From Odoribacter sp. Z80 (GTDB taxonomy: Bacteria > Bacteroidota > Bacteroidia > Bacteroidales > Marinifilaceae): a stretch of 64,000 bases of DNA. Shown here piece after piece: positions 44,725 through 53,547 of this stretch (its first letter is position 1; each line of letters starts with the position of its first letter). The notes under the pieces were generated by a model. The model saw only the letters and a program-made list of their open reading frames with translations. It had not been told where the DNA came from and did not search any database. The stretch is taken from positions 186,001 through 250,000 of the forward strand of contig NZ_QWEL01000003.1 of assembly GCF_009935865.1 (NCBI RefSeq), in the 5' to 3' direction. The translations under genes were made by a program, and so were the position numbers.

Positions 44725-45303
44725 TCAACAAAGTAAATCTCTGTAATATTTTTCAGTCTTACCAACAATTCCTTGCGGTACAAACTCTGAAATATTCTCC
44801 CCTTTCCTTATTTTTTCCCGGATTTCGGTGGAAGAAATTCCGGTCATGGGGGCATCTACAACTTTAACTCCGGCCTCCAAAGGATTTATAAACGTATTTC
44901 CCGGCCTGGGGTAAACAAATACAGGGCATTCCGATATAATCTGCCGGTAATTTTTCCACTCATGAAAATGGAGCAAATTATCTTCTCCCATAATCAAAGC
45001 GAATTTTTCTTCCGGATAGTCTGTCTTCAAAACCTGCAAGGTCTGGTATGTGTAAGAAGGACGTGGCATAAAAAATTCCACATCGGAAGCCTTCATTCGC
45101 TTTTCTCCCCTGATGGCCTCACCAACCAATTCCAAACGTTTTTTTTCATCCAGCAGTGTCACATCTGTCTTCCAGGGATTCAAAGGAGATACCACAAACC
45201 AAACCTGTCCGCAATGTCCTTCATCCAATAAATACCTGGCAATAGACAAATGTCCGTTATGAACCGGATTAAAAGAACCAAAAAAAAGTCCCACTGAAAC
45301 CAT
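44725..45303 (-). CDS. nadD: nicotinate-nucleotide adenylyltransferase
   Basis: Adenylates nicotinate mononucleotide in NAD synthesis. The nucleotidyltransferase motif GLFFGSFNPVHNGHL is at the N-terminus, and the second motif appears as ISSTEIREKIRKG. 192 residues. I chose ATG 45303; a TTG lies 18 nt upstream. It follows gmk by 27 nt. Confidence 0.95.
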   Translation of the reverse strand: MVSVGLFFGSFNPVHNGHLSIARYLLDEGHCGQVWFVVSPLNPWKTDVTLLDEKKRLELVGEAIRGEKRMKASDVEFFMPRPSYTYQTLQVLKTDYPEEKFALIMGEDNLLHFHEWKNYRQIISECPVFVYPRPGNTFINPLEAGVKVVDAPMTGISSTEIREKIRKGENISEFVPQGIVGKTEKYYRDLLC

Positions 45304-45330
45304 AGAACATCCTGTATTCAAACCACGAAC

Positions 45331-45897
45331 TTACTGCTGTCCCAGGAAATTCTTCACTTTTTCCTCCGCCTCACTCAACGCCTCTTCCAGACAGTCATTC
45401 ACAATAACGGTATCAAACTGAGGCGCAAAACCCATTTCGTATTCCGCCTTAGCAACCCGTTGTGCAATCTTATCCAAAGCATCCGTACCCCGTCCAATCA
45501 AACGTTGTTCCAATACAGCAACAGAAACAGGCTGAATAAAAACAGACAATGCTTCGGGTCCAAACTTTTTCTTTAAATTAACCCCACCAACTACGTCTAC
45601 GTCAAATATAACAGCGTTACCCCGATTCCAAATCCGTTCTACCTCGCTTTTTAAGGTTCCGTAATAACATCCCGGATAAACTTCTTCATATTCGAGAAAG
45701 TCACCTGCAGCAATACGGCTTTCAAACTCCGTCTGAGTAAAAAAATAGTATTCTTTGCCATTTTGTTCTTCCCCACGGGGAGCACGACAGGTTGCCGAGA
45801 TTGAAAACTCCAATCCCAAATGCCTCCCTAACAAATAATTTATAATCGTACTCTTACCCGCTCCACTCGGGGCAGAAAAAATAATTACTTTTCCCAT
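45331..45897 (-). CDS. gmk: guanylate kinase
   Basis: Phosphorylates GMP to GDP. P-loop SAPSGAGKST at residues 7-16; GMP-site segments TCRAPRGEEQNGKEYYF and EYEEVYPGCYYGT; DVDVVGG downstream. I chose ATG 45897 (MGKVIIFSAPSG), the usual N-terminus; ATG 45906 would add MKF. 188 residues. It lies between yicC and nadD on the same strand. Confidence 0.96.
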   Translation of the reverse strand: MGKVIIFSAPSGAGKSTIINYLLGRHLGLEFSISATCRAPRGEEQNGKEYYFFTQTEFESRIAAGDFLEYEEVYPGCYYGTLKSEVERIWNRGNAVIFDVDVVGGVNLKKKFGPEALSVFIQPVSVAVLEQRLIGRGTDALDKIAQRVAKAEYEMGFAPQFDTVIVNDCLEEALSEAEEKVKNFLGQQ

Positions 45898-45954
45898 AAA
45901 TTTCATAATTAAAGGCCGTTTCCCATATTCTGTCACATCTCCATGTGGCAATAA

Positions 45955-46833
45955 CTAAAGGACATTTAAACTCTGTTCCTTAATCTTTTCCAATTCATCT
46001 TTCATCCCAACCACTAATTTCTGAATATCATGGTCATTGGCTTTAGAACCCATGGTATTGATTTCACGCCCGATTTCCTGAGCTATAAAACCCAGTTTCC
46101 GTCCGGGTGCTTCTTCCTTTTCCACGGTTTCCAGAAAATATTTACAATGATTTGCCAAGCGGACCTTTTCCTCCGTAATATCCAATTTCTCCAGATAATA
46201 GATAATCTCCTGTTCCAGACGATTCTGGTCTATATTTTTCACATCTGTCCATTCGCTGATTTTCTCCTGTAATTTCTGGCGGATTATTTCAACTCGCCTC
46301 ACTTCAAATTGAGGCACTTCAGATGCCAGTTTCTGAATAAGTTCTATCCGGTGATTTATATCTTTAATTAAAGCTTTTCCCTCCTGAATACGAAACGCAT
46401 CAATTGCCTCCAGAGCTTTCTCTATCCCAGCTTTCAACATCCCCCATTCCTCTTCATTCAGTTCCTCAGCTTTCTGTTGCAAAGTATCCGGGAAACGCAT
46501 CACAGATTGCAACAATTCATTCCTATCGGGCTCGATGCCCAATTGTCCGGCAAGAGCCAGCATCTGATTAAAGTATTGCATGATTACAGAACTGTTAATC
46601 ATCACATCCTTATCTGTTTCTGAGTTATCAAAATAGATACACATATCTATCTTACCTCTCTCCAGTTTGTCCTTCACCATTCCCCGGATTTCCATCTCTT
46701 TTTCTTTATAAAGATTAGGAATCCGCAAGCTTAAATCCAGTTGTTTTGAATTTAAACTTTTCATTTCAATAATAATTTTTTTAGTTCCGGTTTCTACCGT
46801 AGTTTTTCCAAAACCGGTCATTGATTTTACCAT
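45955..46833 (-). CDS. yicC: YicC family endoribonuclease
   Basis: 292-residue protein with the family N-terminus MVKSMTGFGKT and EMKSLNSKQLDL, and the C-terminal DUF1732 part (HCKYFLETVEKEEAPGRKLGFIAQEIGREINTMGSKA). E. coli YicC is an endoribonuclease that influences RNA decay; the same role is presumed. It is encoded directly before gmk, a conserved pairing. I chose ATG 46833, the standard start. Confidence 0.95.
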   Translation of the reverse strand: MVKSMTGFGKTTVETGTKKIIIEMKSLNSKQLDLSLRIPNLYKEKEMEIRGMVKDKLERGKIDMCIYFDNSETDKDVMINSSVIMQYFNQMLALAGQLGIEPDRNELLQSVMRFPDTLQQKAEELNEEEWGMLKAGIEKALEAIDAFRIQEGKALIKDINHRIELIQKLASEVPQFEVRRVEIIRQKLQEKISEWTDVKNIDQNRLEQEIIYYLEKLDITEEKVRLANHCKYFLETVEKEEAPGRKLGFIAQEIGREINTMGSKANDHDIQKLVVGMKDELEKIKEQSLNVL

Positions 46834-46856
46834 GATGTTTATTTTTGATTCTTCTG

Positions 46857-46864
46857 CAAAAGTA
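46857..46864 (-). promoter_or_regulatory. -7 element of yicC-gmk-nadD
   Basis: Minus-strand TACTTTTG matches TAnnTTTG exactly, 23 nt before the yicC ATG. No good -33 element. Confidence 0.45.
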
Positions 46865-46912
46865 ACGATTTGTTCGTAAAATTTCGATTCATCTTTCAAC
46901 CTATCCTTCCCA

Positions 46913-46944
46913 TTTTCCCGATTTCGCTTTTTTTTCTATCTTTA
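46913..46944 (+). promoter_or_regulatory. putative lepA promoter
   Basis: TTTT, a 20-nt spacer and TATCTTTA (one mismatch in each element), 28 nt before the lepA ATG and divergent from the yicC element. Confidence 0.4.
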
Positions 46945-46972
46945 TCCCCGAATTAAACTTGAAAATAAACAG

Positions 46973-48760
46973 ATGGAAAATATACGCAACTTCTGTATCA
47001 TTGCACACATCGACCACGGGAAAAGCACATTGGCAGATCGTTTGCTGGAGTACACCGGAACAGTAACCGGGAAAGACCTTCAGGCGCAAGTGCTGGATGA
47101 TATGGACCTGGAACGCGAACGGGGCATTACCATCAAAAGCCATGCAATCCAGATGGATTATACCTATCAAGGGCAAAAATACGTCCTAAATCTGATTGAC
47201 ACCCCGGGACACGTTGATTTCTCCTATGAGGTATCCCGCTCTATAGCTGCATGTGAAGGAGCATTGCTCATCGTAGATGCAACCCAGGGGATTCAGGCTC
47301 AAACCATCTCCAATTTATACCTGGCCGTAGAAAACAATCTGGAAATCATTCCGGTATTAAATAAAATGGACATGCCTAATGCCATGCCGGAAGAAGTTAA
47401 AGACCAGATTGTCGAACTTTTGGGTTGCAAACGGGACGACATTATCGAAGCCAGCGGGAAAACAGGTCAGGGAGTTGAAGAAATATTACATGCTATCGTT
47501 GAACGCATTCCTCATCCGGAAGGATTCCCTAACCAACCTTTACAAGCACTGATTTTTGACTCGGAATTCAATTCTTTCCGGGGCATTATTACCTATTGCC
47601 GAATTATCAACGGAAGTTTACATACCGGCGACCTGGTAAAATTCGTCAATACTGGCAAAGAATATACAGCCGATGAAATCGGAGTATTACGCTTGAAACC
47701 GGAACCCCGGGCAACTCTGGAAAGCGGAAATGTAGGCTACATCATCTCCGGCATCAAAACTTCGTCGGAAGTGAAAGTGGGAGATACCATTACCCATGTT
47801 CATCAACCCTGCGATGTGGCCATTGACGGATTTGAAGAAGTAAAACCTATGGTATATGCGGGAATCTACCCCATTGAATCCGAAGACTACGAAGACTTGC
47901 GGGCTTCCATCGAGAAATTGCAGCTCAATGACGCCTCCCTGACTTTTGAACCGGAGTCGTCGGCAGCACTTGGTTTTGGCTTCCGCTGCGGGTTTCTGGG
48001 TATGCTACACATGGAAATTATCCAGGAGCGCTTAGACCGGGAGTTCAATATGAATGTCATTACCACCGTTCCCAATGTTATGTATATGGCACACACAACG
48101 AAAGGAGAAGTGTATGAAATGCACAATCCATCGGACATGCCGCCTGCAAGTACACTGGATTTTATAGAAGAACCCTTCATCCGGGCCCAAATCATCACAC
48201 CGGCAGATTATATCGGGCCCATTATGACCCTTTGCTTAGGTAAACGGGGTATATTGATTAACCAGCAATATCACACCGGCAACCGGATTGAAATCACCTA
48301 TGAAATGCCATTAGGAGAAATCGTATTCGATTTTTACGATAAACTCAAAAGCATCACCAAGGGATACGCCTCTTTCGATTATTACCAAATCGGCTACCGG
48401 AAAGCGAACTTAGTAAAACTGGATATTTTATTAAACGGCGAATCTGTCGACGCTTTATCAGCCTTAATCCATTTCGACAATGCCTATGCTTTCGGACGAC
48501 GAATTTGTGAAAAACTGAAAGACCTGATCCCACGCCAACAATTTGATATTGCCGTACAGGCGGCAATCGGAGCCAAGGTTATTGCCCGCGAAACCATCAA
48601 AGCCGTTCGCAAAGATGTCACTGCCAAATGTTACGGGGGTGACATTTCCAGAAAACGAAAACTATTGGAAAAACAAAAAGCAGGAAAAAAACGAATGAAA
48701 CAAATCGGAAACGTAGAAGTTCCGCAAAAAGCATTCCTGGCCGTACTGAAATTAGATTAA
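46973..48760 (+). CDS. lepA: elongation factor 4 (back-translocating GTPase LepA)
   Basis: Ribosome-binding GTPase of 595 residues. G1 AHIDHGKST (11-19), G2 ERGITIKS, G3 DTPGHVDF and G4 NKMD are all present, and the LepA-specific C-terminus ([22 protein letters not shown]) is complete. It is transcribed away from yicC; the C26 peptidase gene starts 17 nt after its stop. Confidence 0.98.
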   Translation: MENIRNFCIIAHIDHGKSTLADRLLEYTGTVTGKDLQAQVLDDMDLERERGITIKSHAIQMDYTYQGQKYVLNLIDTPGHVDFSYEVSRSIAACEGALLIVDATQGIQAQTISNLYLAVENNLEIIPVLNKMDMPNAMPEEVKDQIVELLGCKRDDIIEASGKTGQGVEEILHAIVERIPHPEGFPNQPLQALIFDSEFNSFRGIITYCRIINGSLHTGDLVKFVNTGKEYTADEIGVLRLKPEPRATLESGNVGYIISGIKTSSEVKVGDTITHVHQPCDVAIDGFEEVKPMVYAGIYPIESEDYEDLRASIEKLQLNDASLTFEPESSAALGFGFRCGFLGMLHMEIIQERLDREFNMNVITTVPNVMYMAHTTKGEVYEMHNPSDMPPASTLDFIEEPFIRAQIITPADYIGPIMTLCLGKRGILINQQYHTGNRIEITYEMPLGEIVFDFYDKLKSITKGYASFDYYQIGYRKANLVKLDILLNGESVDALSALIHFDNAYAFGRRICEKLKDLIPRQQFDIAVQAAIGAKVIARETIKAVRKDVTAKCYGGDISRKRKLLEKQKAGKKRMKQIGNVEVPQKAFLAVLKLD

Positions 48761-48777
48761 CCTGCCATAAATGTTTC

Positions 48778-49500
48778 ATGAATCCGGTTATTGGTATCAG
48801 CACAAATTTCCTGACCGTAGAGAAAGGAAAATTCCTCGGGATGGAGCGTATCTTTGTTAACAAAGATTATGTAGATGCAATTGTTCAGGCAGGAGGTTCT
48901 CCGCTCCTGTTACCACCTTTGGAGAATCCGGATATAGTCCGGCAATATATCGGACTTTGTGATGGCTTCATCCTTGCCGGAGGTGGAGACATTAACCCGA
49001 TTCTTTATGGCGAATCCCCTCATCCGGCGTTGGAAGAATTCCATACTGCACTTGACCGTTCGCAATGGCTTCTGACAGAAGAAATCCTGAAAGCCGACAA
49101 ACCTTTATTGGCCATCTGCCGCGGCATGCAATTGTTAAATGTAGTACAAGGTGGTACCCTCTGGCAAGACATCGCTGCCATAGATCACCCGGTCATGCTG
49201 CATAGTCAATACGGTCCCCGCGCAGACATATTCCACCCGGTCCGGATTACTCCCAACACCAGGACAGAACAGCTATTCGGAGAAAAAATCGACGTAAACA
49301 GTTTTCATCATCAGTGCCTGAATAAATTAGGAAAAGACCTGATAATTGCAGCCGTAGCACCCGACGGCATTTGTGAAGCCATTGAAATGCCGGGCCGCCG
49401 TTTTGTTATAGGCATACAATGGCATCCGGAAATGCTGCTCAACACTTCCTGTCAAATGTCACCGTTATTCCGTGAATTGATTCGTTCTTGCCTTACTTAA
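48778..49500 (+). CDS. gamma-glutamyl-gamma-aminobutyrate hydrolase family (peptidase C26) protein
   Basis: 240-residue class I glutamine amidotransferase-like hydrolase. The nucleophile is C114 in AICRGMQLLNV, with H216 and E218 in GIQWHPEM. FILAGGGDINPILYGE (about 64-79) is typical of the PuuD group. It probably cleaves a gamma-glutamyl amide, perhaps linked to polyamine use, but the substrate is not clear from the sequence. It lies between lepA and the amidohydrolase gene, 17 and 35 nt away. Confidence 0.88.
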   Translation: MNPVIGISTNFLTVEKGKFLGMERIFVNKDYVDAIVQAGGSPLLLPPLENPDIVRQYIGLCDGFILAGGGDINPILYGESPHPALEEFHTALDRSQWLLTEEILKADKPLLAICRGMQLLNVVQGGTLWQDIAAIDHPVMLHSQYGPRADIFHPVRITPNTRTEQLFGEKIDVNSFHHQCLNKLGKDLIIAAVAPDGICEAIEMPGRRFVIGIQWHPEMLLNTSCQMSPLFRELIRSCLT

Positions 49501-49535
49501 CAAACAGAGGAGTTGATAAAACCAATCATCATATC

Positions 49536-50834
49536 ATGTCTAAAAAACTCATCTATAACGCCCATATCATCACCATGAATGCCAGCCTGGAAATCATTCC
49601 AAACGGTTGCATTCTTATTGAAAACGGAAAAATCAAAAACATCTGCTCCGGACAATTGAAAGATCCGGATGCAGAACTGATTGACGCCCAAGGCATGTTT
49701 GTTATGCCCGGTTTCATCAACACACATACACATATCCCGATGACTATGTTACGCGGATATGCCGATGATCTGCCCTTACATACCTGGCTCACCGAACATA
49801 TTTTCCCGGCGGAAGCCCGGTTTGTGACTCCGGAAAATGTACGTATCGCCACCCGGCTGGCTTTGATTGAAATGATTAAATCGGGCACCGTATGCTTCAA
49901 TGACATGTACTTTTTTGAAGACGTCATTGCCGAAGAAGCAAAAAAAGCTGGCATCCGCGGAGTGTTAGGAGAATCTTTAATTGATTTTCCTACTCCGAGC
50001 TTCCATACAGTAGAAGAAGGATTGGCATTAAGTAAAGCATTGATTTGCAAATGGCAGGGAGATTCACTCATCCATCCGTCCGTTTGTGCCCACGCACCTT
50101 ATACCTGTTGCCGGAAAACATTACAACAGGCAAAACAACTCGCTGACCAATCCAATACTATCCTTCAGATTCATATAGCAGAAACCCGCAAAGAAGTTGA
50201 TGACATCACCGCTCAAACAGGAATGCCACCAGCTGAATATCTGCATTCAATCGGGTTACTGGACCGGAATGTCATCGCTGCCCATGGCGTATGGCTAAAC
50301 CCGCAAGAAACAGAATTATTTGCTTCGACACAAACTTCTATCGCCCATTGCCCCAAGAGCAACCTTAAACTGGCCAGTGGTATTGCCGATACATACAGTT
50401 ACCTCCAGGCCGGAATTACAGTCAGTATTGGCACTGACGGGACAGCCAGTAACAATACATTGGACATGACAGAAGAAATGCGGTTTGCCGCCCTGCTTCC
50501 AAAAGTAAAACACGATGACCCTGAGGCCGTAAACGCCAGAACAGCTCTACAAATGGCAACGATTAACGGAGCCAAAGCCTTAGGCCTGGAACAAATCACC
50601 GGTTCCTTGGAAAAAGGCAAAAGTGCAGATCTAATTTTCATCCATGCCGACTCTTCCAATATGCTGCCTGTCTATGACGAATATTCTGCCATTGTGTATG
50701 CCATGAACAGTAAAAACATCCGCTCTTCCATGGTAAACGGAGAATGGCTCATGCGTAACCGCGAACTTTGTCACTTAGATAAAAACGAAACACTGGAAGC
50801 GATAAAACAATTGGCTTCAACCATCAAACATTAA
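49536..50834 (+). CDS. amidohydrolase, MtaD/5'-deoxyadenosine deaminase-like
   Basis: 432-residue metal-dependent deaminase. The metal ligands are H64 and H66 in GFINTHTHIPMTMLRG, a His in LQIHIAETR, a His in IAAHGVW and an Asp in IGTDGTASNN. DLPLHTWLTEHIFPAE is characteristic of S-adenosylhomocysteine/methylthioadenosine deaminases; related members act on 5'-deoxyadenosine or guanine. I chose ATG 49536 (MSKKLIYNAHIITM), since the longer frame begins with TTG inside the preceding gene. Confidence 0.9.
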   Translation: MSKKLIYNAHIITMNASLEIIPNGCILIENGKIKNICSGQLKDPDAELIDAQGMFVMPGFINTHTHIPMTMLRGYADDLPLHTWLTEHIFPAEARFVTPENVRIATRLALIEMIKSGTVCFNDMYFFEDVIAEEAKKAGIRGVLGESLIDFPTPSFHTVEEGLALSKALICKWQGDSLIHPSVCAHAPYTCCRKTLQQAKQLADQSNTILQIHIAETRKEVDDITAQTGMPPAEYLHSIGLLDRNVIAAHGVWLNPQETELFASTQTSIAHCPKSNLKLASGIADTYSYLQAGITVSIGTDGTASNNTLDMTEEMRFAALLPKVKHDDPEAVNARTALQMATINGAKALGLEQITGSLEKGKSADLIFIHADSSNMLPVYDEYSAIVYAMNSKNIRSSMVNGEWLMRNRELCHLDKNETLEAIKQLASTIKH

Positions 50835-50861
50835 ATACTTTTCAGCGGATTTCATTCCTGA

Positions 50862-50894
50862 ATTGTGAATTTATGTGTTTATTTATTAATTTCG
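50862..50894 (+). promoter_or_regulatory. putative promoter of the DUF3078 gene
   Basis: ATTG at 50862-50865, a 21-nt spacer and TAATTTCG at 50887-50894 (one mismatch per element), 26 nt before the ATG. Confidence 0.4.
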
Positions 50895-50920
50895 CGCACA
50901 AAATCAAAATTCACAATCCA

Positions 50921-51799
50921 ATGAAAACTTCTGTTATATTTATTCTTTTATTGGCTGCCTTCGCGCACTCCACACAAGCTTCCGCACACTTCAACCGGGA
51001 CTCCAGCTGGACTTACGGAGGAAATACAGGAATCAACCTCAATCAAGTAAGTTTGAGCAACTGGGCTGCGGGTGGCGAGAACGCAATCGGCTTTGATATA
51101 CTGTTCAATTACAGTGCCGATTACAAAAAAAACAAACACCTCTGGCAAAATCGTTTAGAAATGGCCTACGGTCTGAATCAAACAGAAACGAGCGGGACCA
51201 AAAAAACAAATGATAAACTTTACTATTCTTCGACCTACGGTTATGAAATGACCAGAAATTTGTATCTGAGTGCCTTGTTAAATTTCAACACTCAATTTGC
51301 CAAAGGATATGATTATAAGTCAGAACCCCGTACTTATATTTCACGTTTTATGTCACCGGGGTATGTTATCACCGGTTTAGGTATCACGTGGAATCCCAAA
51401 GCCTGGATTACTGCAACCTTGTCAGCCATTTCCTGGAGAGGAACTTTTGTCGATAGCAGAATCCTTTCCTCTGAAGGAGCCTTCGGCGTAGAACCCGGAA
51501 AACACCTTTTCTCAGAAATGGGTGGTAACCTGAAAGTGGAAATGAAATATGAATTTCTGAAAAACATGACCATCTATTCCCGCGTAGACCTTTTTTCCAA
51601 TTATCTGGAAAAACCCAAAAACATTGATGTCCGTTGGGATGTTCAGTTAAACATGACGGTAAATAAATGGTTCTCAGCCAACATCACAACAAACATGATT
51701 TATGATGATGACACCAAGATATTACAAAAAGACGGAAGTAAAGGTCCCCGGCTTCAATTCAAAGAAAGCTTAGGCATCGGTTTTCAAGTAAACTTCTGA
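50921..51799 (+). CDS. DUF3078 outer-membrane protein
   Basis: 292 residues with a signal peptide (leader to STQASA). The mature part opens with the family pattern SSWTYGGNTGINLNQVSLSNWAAGGENAIG and continues as amphipathic strands ending in VNF, typical of outer-membrane beta-barrels. Function unknown. I chose ATG 50921, which places the leader correctly; an upstream ATG at 50873 precedes the predicted -7 element. The agmatinase-family gene follows after 31 nt. Confidence 0.88.
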   Translation: MKTSVIFILLLAAFAHSTQASAHFNRDSSWTYGGNTGINLNQVSLSNWAAGGENAIGFDILFNYSADYKKNKHLWQNRLEMAYGLNQTETSGTKKTNDKLYYSSTYGYEMTRNLYLSALLNFNTQFAKGYDYKSEPRTYISRFMSPGYVITGLGITWNPKAWITATLSAISWRGTFVDSRILSSEGAFGVEPGKHLFSEMGGNLKVEMKYEFLKNMTIYSRVDLFSNYLEKPKNIDVRWDVQLNMTVNKWFSANITTNMIYDDDTKILQKDGSKGPRLQFKESLGIGFQVNF

Positions 51800-51830
51800 T
51801 ATTTTAAATCAATTATTAAACACAAGCATC

Positions 51831-52691
51831 ATGGAAAAAACATGTTACGGAGATTTTGAAGAAAAATACCGGGATTATGAAACAGCAGAAATTGCCATTT
51901 TACCAGTACCCTATGACGGAACAAGTACATGGTTAAAAGGTGCGGATAAAGGCCCGCAAGCTATACTGGAAGCCTCTCCTAACATGGAATTCTATGATAT
52001 TGAAACAGATTCCGAGGTATATACACATGGCATTGCCACTCTGGAGCCGGTTACAGAGGATGCTTCTCCCGAAGCAATGGCCGAAGAAGTGGAAAGAAGA
52101 GTGGATGCGATACTCGCAGACAAGAAATTTCCGGTCTTATTAGGTGGGGAACATTCCGTCAGTATCGGAGCCTTCAAGGCAATAGCCAAACATTACGACA
52201 CATTCTCCATCCTTCAATTGGATGCCCACTCCGATATGCGGGACGAATACGAGGGTTCACCCTATAATCATGCCTGCGTCATGGCCAGGGGAAAAGAAAT
52301 CACGGAGAGCATCGCCCAGGTTGGCATTCGCAGTACCGCTTCAGAGGAAAAGCATAATATTGAGCCTGGCCGTATTTTTTATGCTCATGAAATTAAAGAA
52401 ACGGGAAATTCCACCTGGATGTATGAAGTATCTCAGAAACTGCATGACAATGTTTATATTACAATCGACCTGGACGTTCTGGACCCTGCCTACATGCCGT
52501 CAACAGGAACTCCGGAACCGGACGGTCTCACTTATCGGGAAATTCTTAATTTTCTAAAACTGATAAATGCCCGGCATAATATTATCGGCCTGGATGTCGT
52601 TGAATTGTGCCCGAACGAAGTGAACAAAGCTCCCGATTTCCTTGCTGCAAAATTAATTTACCAAATTCTGAGCATTCGCTTTAAGTCATAA
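51831..52691 (+). CDS. speB: agmatinase (ureohydrolase family)
   Basis: 286-residue Mn-dependent ureohydrolase. The metal ligands are complete: H108 in GGEHS, D131, H133 and D135 in LDAHSD, and D213 and D215 in IDLDVLDP. PVPYDGTSTWLKGADKGP is typical of agmatinases, which convert agmatine to putrescine and urea. An arginine decarboxylase gene at the right edge supplies agmatine, which supports this call over guanidinobutyrase or formiminoglutamase. The rhomboid gene starts 7 nt after the stop. Confidence 0.9.
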   Translation: MEKTCYGDFEEKYRDYETAEIAILPVPYDGTSTWLKGADKGPQAILEASPNMEFYDIETDSEVYTHGIATLEPVTEDASPEAMAEEVERRVDAILADKKFPVLLGGEHSVSIGAFKAIAKHYDTFSILQLDAHSDMRDEYEGSPYNHACVMARGKEITESIAQVGIRSTASEEKHNIEPGRIFYAHEIKETGNSTWMYEVSQKLHDNVYITIDLDVLDPAYMPSTGTPEPDGLTYREILNFLKLINARHNIIGLDVVELCPNEVNKAPDFLAAKLIYQILSIRFKS

Positions 52692-52698
52692 ATGATTG

Positions 52699-53301
52699 AT
52701 GTTTCCCATGTTCACCTATATCATCATCGCCGCAACAGTCATTATTTCCTTTACCTGTTTTAAAGACAACCAACTTTTCAATAAACTGGCTTTAAAACCT
52801 TTCCGGATCATACATTCCGGCGAATGGTTCCGAATCATTTCACACGGTTTTGTTCACGGCGACGGAATGCATTTATTCGTAAATATGTTCACCTTCTGGT
52901 CGTTCGGACAATATATGGAAAAAGCATTCCAATATTTCGGAATCGGGTCATGGGCCTTCCTCATCCTTTATTTCGGCGGAATGATTGTGGCTTCCCTGCA
53001 TGACGTTATCCGTTACCGCAATGCATCCTGGTATACTTCTATCGGAGCATCAGGTGCCGTTTCAGCAGTTTTATTCAGTGCTATCTTCCTGAATCCCTGG
53101 GATAAAATTTTACTTTTTGCAGCTATTCCTATCCCGGGAATCCTTTTCGGAGGATTATATCTATTCTATTGCCAGTACATGGCCCGACGCGGAGGAGATA
53201 GCATCAATCACAATGCCCATTTCTATGGCGCTCTTTACGGATTTGTATTTCCTGCTTTGCTGAAACCTGAATTATTTACAGCTTTTTTAAGACATTTCTA
53301 A
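52699..53301 (+). CDS. rhomboid family intramembrane serine protease
   Basis: 200 residues, about six helices. Catalytic Ser118 in IGASGAVSA and His174 in NHNAHFYGALYG, with the oxyanion-side HxxxN pair H58/N62 in MHLFVNMFTFW. Cleaves membrane-spanning substrates; the target is unknown. ATG 52699 is preferred to the TTG just before it; ATG 52708 is possible. Likely cotranscribed with the agmatinase gene. Confidence 0.92.
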   Translation: MFPMFTYIIIAATVIISFTCFKDNQLFNKLALKPFRIIHSGEWFRIISHGFVHGDGMHLFVNMFTFWSFGQYMEKAFQYFGIGSWAFLILYFGGMIVASLHDVIRYRNASWYTSIGASGAVSAVLFSAIFLNPWDKILLFAAIPIPGILFGGLYLFYCQYMARRGGDSINHNAHFYGALYGFVFPALLKPELFTAFLRHF

Positions 53302-53331
53302 TAAAAGAATAATATATATATGCTTCTAAAT

Positions 53332-53362
53332 TTTGAACATCTTAAAATCAAATGTACATTTG
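53332..53362 (+). promoter_or_regulatory. full promoter before a small membrane protein gene
   Basis: TTTG at 53332-53335, a 19-nt spacer and TACATTTG at 53355-53362. Both elements match the consensus exactly, one of the best promoter matches in the window. Confidence 0.65.
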
Positions 53363-53392
53363 TCTCAAGTTCATTTGCTAATATCCTGAACC

Positions 53393-53533
53393 TTGAAGAC
53401 AAAAAAACACGAACAATATAAAGATAAGTTATTTGTTCTCCTGCTCATAATCATTCTATTGTGTTACACATATTATGAAGCGGAAAAGCGAACAACACCT
53501 TCTCCTTCCGGTCTGTGCGAACAACCTCATTGA
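53393..53533 (+). CDS. small membrane protein (46 aa), TTG start
   Basis: Too short for routine gene calls. From TTG 53393 the frame reads KTKKHEQYKDK, a helix LFVLLLIIILLCYTYY, then EAEKRTTPSPSGLCEQPH and a TGA stop. A Lys-rich N-terminus, a single helix and a short polar tail fit a small inner-membrane protein. An in-frame TGA 6 nt upstream makes TTG the only start. A complete promoter lies 30 nt before it. No family recognised; expression is not proven. Confidence 0.5.
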   Translation: MKTKKHEQYKDKLFVLLLIIILLCYTYYEAEKRTTPSPSGLCEQPH

Positions 53534-53547
53534 AACTTTATTAAGCC

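Noticed and set aside
43685-44731. Porin or TonB-dependent receptor
   Set aside because: The protein is too short and lacks plug and TonB-box features; only a general barrel-like pattern is visible.
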